Both the position numbers and the translations under genes were made by a program. Under the pieces are notes generated by a model that worked only from the letters and a program-made list of their open reading frames with translations, was not told where the DNA came from and made no database searches. 13,954 nt of DNA from Desulfitobacterium sp. (GTDB lineage Bacteria > Bacillota > Desulfitobacteriia > Desulfitobacteriales > Desulfitobacteriaceae), in the NCBI GenBank assembly GCA_012799495.1, contig JAAZLD010000324.1, positions 1-13,954 of the forward strand, in the 5' to 3' direction. Shown here one piece after another: positions 1-5,536 of this stretch; within the stretch, counting starts at the first letter, position 1; each line of letters starts with the position of its first letter.

Positions 1-102
1 AAATAAAGCTGCCCGGTGAGAAATGGATTTATCACCAGGGATAGGAAACTCTCCTTTGATTTTTTGGACCGGGCGAAAGTAACTATTTTTTCCTTTTTTC
101 AC
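1..102 (-). CDS. aroA: 3-phosphoshikimate 1-carboxyvinyltransferase (EPSP synthase), N-terminal part only
   Basis: This is the first 34 codons of a gene running off the left edge. It starts at a GTG (102-100), with GGAGG at 118-114 lying across the end of tyrA, 11 nt upstream. The peptide contains IPGDKSISHRAALF (residues 21-34), the N-terminal signature of EPSP synthases, which join shikimate-3-phosphate and phosphoenolpyruvate in the cytoplasm; the Lys of GDKS contacts substrate in the family. It is the last visible gene of the aromatic operon, about 8 nt after the tyrA stop, so the two are probably translationally coupled. It is too short to appear as a long open frame, but the motif is distinctive and the operon context fits. 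Confidence 0.9.
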   Translation of the reverse strand, partial: MKKGKNSYFRPVQKIKGEFPIPGDKSISHRAALF

Positions 103-110
103 TTGTACCC

Positions 111-968
111 TTACCTCCGGCTTAAGACTTGCTCGCGAACTTTTTGTGCTTTCATAAAAGTTTCAATAAGTTTTTCACCTTGACCATCCTCAATGAAACC
201 TCTTATTTCCTGTAGTTTTTCTTCCCAGATATCTAGGGAAGATAGTACTGCATTACTATTCCGTAATAGAATATATTTCCACATTTCCGGGCAACTATCT
301 ACCAATCTTGTAATATCCCGAAAGCTTCGTCCAGCTAATTCTAAAGGTTTTCCCTCTCCATATCCTTCCGCTGCCGCTAAAGCTAAAGCTAAAGATAAAA
401 CATGGGGAAGATGACTGACCATTGCTACTTCCTTATCATGTTCCAAATCCTGGCGAAAAATTACCCGAGCACCTACCCTCTGAAGTAACTTGGTAAATTT
501 ATCCACCACTTCTCGAGGGCATTGGGGGTGGGGGGTAATCACATAGGGATAGCCTTCAAAAAGCTTAGGATTAGCCTCTTTAAAGCCCTGTTTTTCCGAG
601 CCAGTCATAGGGTGGCCTCCTATAAAAAATACATCTGATAATTTCAGGGCAGTTTGACAGATTTCCCCTTTAATACTACCTACATCAGTGATAAGTGCCC
701 CAGCTGGAACACGCTGAGCAATACGGGCAAAAGTCTCCGTTAAAACAGCAATAGGCGTAGCCAAAATCACTAAATCAACGGGTAAGAAATCAGGCTCCTC
801 TGTCCATCCTTTTTGAATCCAGCCTTTTTCCAAAGCCATTTTGAGACTATTTTCATTACGCTCTACAGCGGAAACAGACCAACCAAGTTCTGTTAAGGCC
901 CCTGCCCAAGAACCTCCAATAAGGCCAAGACCGATCACACATGCAGCTGGCTGACTTTCCTTCTTCAT
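111..968 (-). CDS. tyrA: prephenate dehydrogenase
   Basis: It oxidises prephenate to 4-hydroxyphenylpyruvate with NAD(P), the tyrosine branch after chorismate mutase. The N-terminus has the dinucleotide-binding loop GLGLIGGS. Then come TDVGSIKG, GGHPMTGSE (with the conserved His of the active site), SHLPH, and AGRSFRDITR, all typical of TyrA. At about 285 residues it holds the NAD and dimerisation domains only; the C-terminal ACT domain of many Firmicutes TyrA proteins (about 370 residues) is missing, so feedback by tyrosine through that domain is not expected. Start choice: a TTG at 977 overlaps the aroF stop but sits 1 nt from the AAGGGAG site (985-979). The ATG at 968 is 10 nt away and is preferred. 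Confidence 0.93.
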   Translation of the reverse strand: MKKESQPAACVIGLGLIGGSWAGALTELGWSVSAVERNENSLKMALEKGWIQKGWTEEPDFLPVDLVILATPIAVLTETFARIAQRVPAGALITDVGSIKGEICQTALKLSDVFFIGGHPMTGSEKQGFKEANPKLFEGYPYVITPHPQCPREVVDKFTKLLQRVGARVIFRQDLEHDKEVAMVSHLPHVLSLALALAAAEGYGEGKPLELAGRSFRDITRLVDSCPEMWKYILLRNSNAVLSSLDIWEEKLQEIRGFIEDGQGEKLIETFMKAQKVREQVLSRR

Positions 969-973
969 TTTCG

Positions 974-1996
974 TCAAGCTCCCTTCACCCTTCTACCAAG
1001 GGCTGAAGCAAGAACTCTTATCTCTTCCATCATAGATGCAAAGTTTTCGAAGGTAAGAGATTGTTTTCCGTCAGATAAGGCCTTTTCTGGTTGGGGGTGA
1101 ACTTCGACAAGAATTCCATCTGCTCCTGCAGCAATAGCTGCTTTCGTCATAGAGGAAACAAGATCCCAACGTCCTGTACCATGGCTGGGGTCTACAATGA
1201 CTGGTAAATGTGATAAAGATTTCAGAGCCGGGACCATACTCAAATCCAGTGTATTTCTAGTGTAATTTTCAAAAGTACGTATACCCCGTTCACAAAAGAT
1301 TACTTGGTAATTACCACCATCCATAATATACTCAGCTGCCATCATCCATTCTTCTAAAGTAGCTGAAGGTCCACGTTTAAGCATTACAGGCTTACTAGAT
1401 TTGGCAACTTCTTTTAATAAAAAGAAATTCTGCATATTACGAGCTCCAATTTGCAGAATATCTGTATACTCAGCAACAAGCTCTACATCTCTAACATCTA
1501 CTACTTCAGTGATAATTTTAAGGCCTGAGGCTTCCCGGGCTTCAGCCAATAGTTCAAGGCCTTCCTTTCCCAAACCCTGAAATGCATAGGGGGAGGTCCG
1601 AGGTTTAAAAGCCCCTCCTCTTAAAAATGTGGCACCAGCCTTCTTTACAGCATGAGCAGTCTCCAAAATCTGTTCGCGACTTTCTACACTACAGGGCCCA
1701 GCCATAAAGTGGATTTCCTTACCACCTATTTGATGTTCTCCTACTTGGATAATTGTGTCTTCTTGTTGAAATTCACGACTAACCAATTTGTAAGGTGCCA
1801 AAATCGGAACCACCCTTTCCACCCAAGGCAAAGCTTCTAAGTCAAGAGCCTTTAGACGTGAGCGATCTCCTACAGCACCCATGATAATCTTCTCTACACC
1901 TTGAGAAAGATGGATCTTAAATCCTTCCTGGTCGAGCCTCTCACTAATCTCTTGAACTTGGTCTTCTGTTGTTCCTCTTTTTAGAACGATGATCAT
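974..1996 (-). CDS. aroF: 3-deoxy-7-phosphoheptulonate synthase (DAHP synthase, type I-beta)
   Basis: It catalyses the first step of the shikimate pathway, phosphoenolpyruvate plus erythrose-4-phosphate to DAHP. Residues 1-70 form a ferredoxin-like (ACT-like) regulatory domain beginning MIIVLKRGTT, followed by the TIM barrel. Barrel motifs include AGPCSVES, GGAFKPRTSPYAFQG, EVVD, QIGARNMQN, KRGPSAT and VDPSHGTGR. Cys102, His272, Glu298 and Asp309 fall at the positions I recall for the metal ligands of the Thermotoga maritima enzyme, so it should be active and probably sensitive to Tyr/Phe through the N-terminal domain. AAGGAG (2010-2005) sits 8 nt before the ATG. A terminator-like hairpin and repeats lie between it and aroH. 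Its TGA lies 5 nt before the preferred tyrA ATG. Confidence 0.96.
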   Translation of the reverse strand: MIIVLKRGTTEDQVQEISERLDQEGFKIHLSQGVEKIIMGAVGDRSRLKALDLEALPWVERVVPILAPYKLVSREFQQEDTIIQVGEHQIGGKEIHFMAGPCSVESREQILETAHAVKKAGATFLRGGAFKPRTSPYAFQGLGKEGLELLAEAREASGLKIITEVVDVRDVELVAEYTDILQIGARNMQNFFLLKEVAKSSKPVMLKRGPSATLEEWMMAAEYIMDGGNYQVIFCERGIRTFENYTRNTLDLSMVPALKSLSHLPVIVDPSHGTGRWDLVSSMTKAAIAAGADGILVEVHPQPEKALSDGKQSLTFENFASMMEEIRVLASALGRRVKGA

Positions 1997-2031
1997 TAAA
2001 AACGCTCCTTCCTACCATCCTACTTCTTTAT

Positions 2032-2056
2032 AAAAACTCACCTTGTGGTGAATTTT
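2032..2056 (-). terminator. terminator-like hairpin between aroH and aroF (candidate attenuator)
   Basis: On the minus strand AAAATTCACC (2056-2047) can pair with GGTGAGTTTT (2042-2033), ten pairs including one G-U, around an ACAA loop. It is followed by more U (GUUUUUAUAAAG). It lies within the operon, 45 nt after aroH and about 40 nt before aroF. Full termination here would cut off aroF, tyrA and aroA, so partial or conditional read-through is more likely. No separate promoter for aroF was convincing in the 35 bases after the hairpin. Confidence 0.55.
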
Positions 2057-2057
2057 G

Positions 2058-2097
2058 GCTAAAATGTAATTCTAAAATGCAATGTTAAAAATGCAAT
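2058..2097 (-). repeat. three imperfect 13-14 nt repeats directly before the intercistronic hairpin
   Basis: In transcript order the units are AUUGCAUUUUUAAC (2097-2084), AUUGCAUUUUAGA (2083-2071) and AUUACAUUUUAGC (2070-2058). The last two carry CAUUUUAG. They end 1 nt before the hairpin stem. Regularly spaced UAG-containing repeats next to a terminator are what the B. subtilis HutP protein binds in hut mRNA, and the first gene of this operon is a HutP-family protein. The repeats are seen; their binding role is inference. Confidence 0.55.
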
Positions 2098-2100
2098 ATA

Positions 2101-2466
2101 TTAATTGAAAAGATCTGGCCGTAAATTAACTGCCTCCCGTAAATAAACAGGCTGAATTTCATCCCGTTCAAGGGATGATTCTACATGAAGTAAAACCCGG
2201 ATACAACGAGGTAGAGATCCGGGTACAGGGATTTCATTAAGAGAAAGCATAGGAACCCGATCCCAACCTATTTCCCGCGCACCTACCGCCGGAAAAACTG
2301 CGTCCAAATCTTTCGTTACTGTAAAAATTGCACTAATTATATCTTCCACATCCAAGTTATTTCTCTCCATAATCTCCTTAAGAAGTTCCTTGGTTGCCTG
2401 CAAAATCTCTTCTCGTTCATTATTTTCAACGGTAATAGCTCCGCGAATACCATGAACTCTTTTCAT
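2101..2466 (-). CDS. aroH: chorismate mutase, AroH type
   Basis: It converts chorismate to prephenate, which tyrA downstream uses. The protein (about 121 residues) matches the monofunctional trimeric AroH fold: HGIRGAITVENN at the N-terminus, DAVFPAVGAREIGW, LNEIPV, CIRVLL and a closing VYLREAVNLRPDL. By comparison with the B. subtilis enzyme as I recall it, the active-site arginines, the Glu and the Tyr (R11, R67, E81, R93, Y111, R119 counted from the longer start) are all present. The Cys75 position is Ser. Start choice: AGGAG (2480-2476) directly abuts the first ATG (2475) but is 9 nt from the second ATG (2466), so the second is preferred. It follows the HutP-family gene by about 20 nt. 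Confidence 0.95.
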   Translation of the reverse strand: MKRVHGIRGAITVENNEREEILQATKELLKEIMERNNLDVEDIISAIFTVTKDLDAVFPAVGAREIGWDRVPMLSLNEIPVPGSLPRCIRVLLHVESSLERDEIQPVYLREAVNLRPDLFN

Positions 2467-2486
2467 CCTTGCCATCTCCTATTCTG

Positions 2487-2918
2487 CTACTTATTTTTGT
2501 GTTCTTTAGGAACAGCACGATGACCTAAACCTACCGCCACTTCATCTAGGTGCAACAAACCAACACCAAAGAAAACTGCCACCGAAAGATGTTCACCTCG
2601 CCGAGCAATTCCAATTTTGCCCCCTATATTCAGCCCCATAGCCTTAGCCATGATCTGACTAAGAGCTTCTCTTGTAGCACCTGCTACCGCACCTTCATCA
2701 CTATGGGTCTCACGAATAACCCCTTCTCTTTTTGCTGCTACAATAGCTCTTTCAACAATCCTCTTTATTGCCGTAAGATATTCCCCACCATAATCTACAG
2801 CCACAGTATGAATACCTTCCCGGCCAAATATTTCTTTAAGCTGAGATTCTTCTTCTCGACTTTCAGCCATAGCCATACGCAAGGCAGCTGTTGCCACTTT
2901 TTTACTATCTGCGATCAT
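2487..2918 (-). CDS. HutP-family RNA-binding antiterminator-like protein
   Basis: The protein (143 residues from the chosen ATG) resembles HutP, the L-histidine- and Mg-dependent hexameric antiterminator of the Bacillus histidine-utilisation operon. Shared features are an N-terminal ADSKKVATAALRMAMAE helix, the REGVIRETHSDEG region, AGATREAL, and a C-terminal strand set ending LDEVAVGLGHRAV. By eye the three metal-binding histidines of B. subtilis HutP (His73, His77, His138) are not kept (Gly, Gly, Leu), so the effector may not be histidine. It is the first gene of an aromatic amino acid operon, not a hut operon. Start choice: a longer frame begins at 2957 without a ribosome site; GGAAAGG (2934-2928) lies 9 nt before the ATG at 2918. 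Family call fairly sure; target unknown. Confidence 0.8.
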   Translation of the reverse strand: MIADSKKVATAALRMAMAESREEESQLKEIFGREGIHTVAVDYGGEYLTAIKRIVERAIVAAKREGVIRETHSDEGAVAGATREALSQIMAKAMGLNIGGKIGIARRGEHLSVAVFFGVGLLHLDEVAVGLGHRAVPKEHKNK

Positions 2919-2952
2919 AATATACATCCTTTCCAGAAATCTTAGGAGGTTT

Positions 2953-2988
2953 GCCATTTAATATACCTAGGCCATTTAATATACCTAG
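2953..2988. repeat. perfect 18-bp tandem repeat, two copies, upstream of the HutP-family gene
   Basis: Unit GCCATTTAATATACCTAG occurs twice head to tail (2953-2970 and 2971-2988) with no mismatch; the junction creates a CCTAGG palindrome. It lies in the 5' untranslated leader between the leader terminator and the HutP-family start. It could be a protein or RNA binding site, or a recent slippage duplication. Confidence 0.8.
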
Positions 2989-3023
2989 AATATACTTAAA
3001 AATAAACCTGAAAAAGGCAACAG

Positions 3024-3047
3024 AAAAGACACCCCACGGTGTCTTTT
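3024..3047 (-). terminator. leader terminator hairpin before the HutP-family gene
   Basis: A perfect 10-bp inverted repeat: AAAAGACACC (3024-3033) and GGTGTCTTTT (3038-3047) around a 4-nt loop. In the minus-strand RNA the stem ends in UUUUCUGUUGCCUUUUUC, a moderate U tract; the plus-strand reading has UUUUUACC. It lies about 90 nt after the start expected from the 3145-3173 promoter and about 105 nt before the first start codon. It is therefore either the end signal of the upstream membrane-protein gene or an attenuator in the operon leader, or both. Confidence 0.65.
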
Positions 3048-3061
3048 TACCATTTCACCGT
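3036..3061 (-). promoter_or_regulatory. alternative stem that would disrupt the leader terminator
   Basis: In the minus-strand RNA ACGGUG (3061-3056) is complementary to CACCGU (3041-3036). The second segment contains part of the 5' arm and loop of the terminator at 3024-3047, so the two structures cannot form together. This is the layout of an antiterminator. The pairing is only six base pairs over a 14-nt loop, so chance is possible. Confidence 0.4.
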
Positions 3062-3144
3062 TCTACCATCCTTCCCTTCTTCACTTTTTAGTAGTACCTA
3101 AAACTTTAAAATTATACCATCCTACAGAAAATTAGTTAAATATC

Positions 3145-3173
3145 ATTATAAAATGTACCACATTTATTTACAA
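3145..3173 (-). promoter_or_regulatory. sigma-A-type promoter of the aromatic operon
   Basis: On the minus strand a TTGTAA -35 (3173-3168) and a perfect TATAAT -10 (3150-3145) are separated by 17 nt. Transcription would start near 3138, just after the stop codon of the preceding gene at 3190, giving a leader of about 220 nt. That leader contains the hairpin, the alternative stem and the 18-bp repeats. Confidence 0.65.
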
Positions 3174-3189
3174 GTTATATTTTCCTGTT

Positions 3190-3705
3190 TTATTTTGCCA
3201 CCCTTAAGGTTATCACATTACCTTCGACTAATAAAACCTGGTTAATCTGTGGTTCAGAAAGTTCCTTACTAGTAGCAATTATGTTTACCTGTACCAAACC
3301 ATTGACATAGGAACCATCCAAATAGAGATCTCCTTCTTCCACAGCAACTTCCAGTTGACCCTGTGCTAAAGTACCCAACACTTTATCATTTTGCACTACT
3401 TGTACGGGAGCAGCGGGAATTCCTTGGAGGACTAGTTGGTAGGTCTGAGGGGGATTTTCACGGATTAACTTTGGTGTTACCGTTACAGAAACAGGAGTGC
3501 TATCAAGAGAAGGAGCCTCAATGTTTTGGGCAACGGAAAGATAAAAATTAACCGGATCTTTAGCTAACCCCATTCCCATCTGTGCTAAAACTAAAAACAC
3601 AGTAGCTAAGACCACAGTGCGAATTAGAAAATTTTCGATTCTCTCTAAAGGATTTACCTGCTTAAATTTAGATCTTTTTTGCCTTCTAGATGACCACCGG
3701 CGCAT
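3190..3705 (-). CDS. single-pass membrane-anchored protein of unknown function
   Basis: I do not recognise this family. The protein has about 171 residues: a very basic N-terminus (MRRWSSRRQKRSKFKQ), one hydrophobic segment at about residues 29-48, then about 120 residues that should lie outside the membrane, rich in beta-prone Val/Thr stretches and lacking Cys. The topology suggests cytoplasmic N-terminus and extracytoplasmic C-terminal domain. It begins about 37 nt after the flavoprotein gene on the same strand with no terminator seen between, so the two are probably cotranscribed. Start choice: a GTG at 3714 overlaps its own AGAGG site (3718-3714), whereas the ATG at 3705 is 8 nt from it and is preferred. 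Confidence 0.75.
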   Translation of the reverse strand: MRRWSSRRQKRSKFKQVNPLERIENFLIRTVVLATVFLVLAQMGMGLAKDPVNFYLSVAQNIEAPSLDSTPVSVTVTPKLIRENPPQTYQLVLQGIPAAPVQVVQNDKVLGTLAQGQLEVAVEEGDLYLDGSYVNGLVQVNIIATSKELSEPQINQVLLVEGNVITLRVAK

Positions 3706-3741
3706 AAACCTCACCTCTTGATCAGTTTATGCAGACTATCA

Positions 3742-5007
3742 TTAAGTCAGACCCCTTTTATCTCCTAAAACAAACTCTACCGCAGCCCTACCTGCACGAT
3801 ATCCCATTGAGAAAGCAGCTTGCAGATTATAACCTCCAGTAATTCCATCAACATCTACTACTTCTCCTGCCCAATAAAGACCCTTGATTTTTTTTGAAGC
3901 CATAGTTTTAGGGTCGATCTCTTTTACATCTACTCCGCCAGCTGTAACGATAGCACCAGCTAAAGATAAGGTCTCCTTTACTTGCAAAGATAGCCTCTGT
4001 AAAAGATTCACTAACCTTTTTCTTTCTTCCCGAGTTATTTGGTGGACCACTTGTTCTGGAGAAATACCTGATAGTTTTATAATTACTGGTATGAGGCTTT
4101 TTGGTAATAATTCATCTAAAGAATTCTTAAATTGTTTATTAGCAAACTTACTAAAGTCCCGCTGAACCCTTTGATCTAATTGCTCAGGTGATAGGGCAGG
4201 TTTTAAGTTAATATCCAATACAACCTTTTTTCCTTTTCGTAGTCCCTCCCCAGCCCATCTACTTAAGGTAAGAATGATGGGACCTGACACTCCAAAATGA
4301 GTAAACATCATTTCACCAAATTCTACTTTTTCCTTTTTTCCTTCTACCCAAAGAGTTACTTCCACATTACGTAAAGACAGTCCTTGAACCTCTCTTACCC
4401 ATTTTTCATATGTACGTAAAGGAACTAAAGCTGGTCTTGGGGTAACTACTTTATGACCTACTTTCTGAGCAATTAAATATCCATCCCCTGTAGAGCCTGT
4501 TCCAGGATAGGAGCCCCCACCAGTACATATGATGACAGCTTTACCTCTTATTTCTTCGCCATTACTTAAACGAACACCACGGATTTCGTCATTTTCTACT
4601 ATAAGTTCTTCCACTTTCTTCTTTATGGCTAATTCTACTTTATTCTCGGAAATAAATTTTAGCAAAGCGTTAACAACTAACTCTGCATCATCTGCCACAG
4701 GAAAAACCCTTCCCCCACGCTCAATTTTCGTTTCCACCCCGTAATTGGCTAGAAATTCTCTTAATTGGTGATTGTCAAACTCCCTTAGAATACCGTATAG
4801 GAATTTTCCATTACCAGGATAATTTTGAATAAAGTCTTCAATACTAGCAGCATTGGTAATATTACATCTTCCTTTACCGGAAATTGCGATTTTACGGCCA
4901 GGGTGTTCCATCTTTTCTATTAGGAGTACATCCCCTCCAGCTAAAGCTGCTTGTCCTGCAGCCATAAGACCAGCGGCTCCGGCACCAACAACTATTATTT
5001 TGCTCAC
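3742..5007 (-). CDS. HI0933/YhiN (BaiN-like) family FAD-dependent oxidoreductase
   Basis: This is a flavoprotein of the HI0933-like family, often annotated as BaiN-like or 'aminoacetone oxidase family'; the substrate is not predictable from sequence. Domain landmarks are the N-terminal FAD-binding GAGAAG followed by the acidic LLIEK strand end, GRKIAISGKGRCNITN (family signature), IICTGGGSYPGTGSTGDGY, and the C-terminal FAD-binding block GLYWAGEVVDVDGITGGYN. About 421 residues, normal for the family and intact. Start choice: AAAGGA lies 7 nt before the GTG at 5007, putting the Rossmann strand at the N-terminus as usual. An ATG at 5049 would add 14 charged residues behind a weaker AGGGG site and remains possible. 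The unknown membrane protein follows downstream. Confidence 0.9.
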   Translation of the reverse strand: MSKIIVVGAGAAGLMAAGQAALAGGDVLLIEKMEHPGRKIAISGKGRCNITNAASIEDFIQNYPGNGKFLYGILREFDNHQLREFLANYGVETKIERGGRVFPVADDAELVVNALLKFISENKVELAIKKKVEELIVENDEIRGVRLSNGEEIRGKAVIICTGGGSYPGTGSTGDGYLIAQKVGHKVVTPRPALVPLRTYEKWVREVQGLSLRNVEVTLWVEGKKEKVEFGEMMFTHFGVSGPIILTLSRWAGEGLRKGKKVVLDINLKPALSPEQLDQRVQRDFSKFANKQFKNSLDELLPKSLIPVIIKLSGISPEQVVHQITREERKRLVNLLQRLSLQVKETLSLAGAIVTAGGVDVKEIDPKTMASKKIKGLYWAGEVVDVDGITGGYNLQAAFSMGYRAGRAAVEFVLGDKRGLT

Positions 5008-5101
5008 ATTAGATTCCTTTCTCTTCTTAAAGTATTCAAATTCCTTCATGATCCTGCCCCTTTTTCTAGTTCAATAGACATTTTACCTTGTGTGTCCTAT
5101 T

Positions 5102-5130
5102 TTGTCCTTATATATGTCTTATGATATATT
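5102..5130 (+). promoter_or_regulatory. sigma-A-type promoter for the small His/Cys-tail gene
   Basis: TTGTCC (5102-5107) and TATATT (5125-5130) are spaced by 17 nt, 38 nt before the plus-strand start codon at 5169. In the same intergenic stretch, read on minus, AGGACA and TAAAAT with 17-nt spacing could serve the divergent flavoprotein gene, but that match is weaker. Confidence 0.5.
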
Positions 5131-5168
5131 CTATGTATTAACTTGATGATTATTAGGGAGGAATAAAA

Positions 5169-5471
5169 ATGGAAATAGACCAAAAAACTCAATTACTCCT
5201 ACAGATTTCTGCTGCAGCTGCAGCTAATGCTTTAGCTGCCTTACGCTCAGCAGCTACTGATGCTAAAGCTTTAGGGGTTCCCAATGATGTCATCCGCCAG
5301 ACAATCCAACTTGGATTAGAGATTCAACAACAATCTTTATCTCATACTCAACATTTAACGAACCAGCTAATGAGAGAGCCGGCAAAAAAGGCCAAAAGTA
5401 ATGGCGCCGCACACTCTCACCATGGTGGAGGTTGCGGTGGGGGATGCGGTTGTGGTCACCATCATCAATAA
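5169..5471 (+). CDS. small helical protein with His/Cys/Gly-rich, probably metal-binding tail
   Basis: A 100-residue protein with a strong AGGGAGG ribosome site (5155-5161) 7 nt before the ATG. Residues 1-68 are Ala-rich and helical (ISAAAAANALAALRSAATDA, then ALGVPNDVIRQTIQLG). The 'A...A.a.G.p.dvi.q.i..g' pattern recalls the helical core of carboxymuconolactone decarboxylase/AhpD proteins, but the CxxC redox pair of AhpD is absent, so this is a guess. Residues 82-99 hold three His, then Cys89, Cys93 and Cys95 in a Gly run, then three His: a likely site for a soft or transition metal such as Ni, Zn or Cu. It converges on the iron-sulfur protein gene and shares its terminator. Gene real; function unknown. 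Confidence 0.8.
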   Translation: MEIDQKTQLLLQISAAAAANALAALRSAATDAKALGVPNDVIRQTIQLGLEIQQQSLSHTQHLTNQLMREPAKKAKSNGAAHSHHGGGCGGGCGCGHHHQ

Positions 5472-5500
5472 TTAGAGGTATAAAAGATATTACTATGTTG

Positions 5501-5536
5501 AAAAGCAGATAGCCATATTTCGGCTATCTGCTTTTT
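5501..5536. terminator. bidirectional intrinsic terminator
   Basis: A perfect 14-bp inverted repeat, AAAAGCAGATAGCC (5501-5514) and GGCTATCTGCTTTT (5522-5535), with a 7-nt loop. It is flanked by A and T runs, so it works in both directions. It ends the plus-strand small gene and overlaps the TAA of the converging iron-sulfur gene. Confidence 0.9.

Noticed and set aside
2550..2945. 131-codon plus-strand frame opposite the HutP-like gene
   Set aside because: It is a shadow of the real gene, with an unlikely His/Phe/Ser-rich product and no ribosome site.
2487..2957. Longer HutP-like start at 2957
   Set aside because: Its ATG falls in the 18-bp repeat without a ribosome site; the ATG at 2918 has one.
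2985..3053. Phe-rich leader peptide (22 codons, four Phe) for ribosome-mediated attenuation
   Set aside because: The frame runs through the terminator stem and not before it, has no ribosome site, and the Phe codons come from U-rich sequence.
3024..3138. T-box riboswitch in the operon leader
   Set aside because: There is a GGATGGTA-type stretch before a terminator, but no AGGGTGGNACCGCG core or stem I, and the leader from the best promoter is only about 90 nt before the hairpin.
5050..5168. Riboswitch or RNA gene in the divergent intergenic region
   Set aside because: Only promoter-like boxes are visible; no strong hairpin or known motif.
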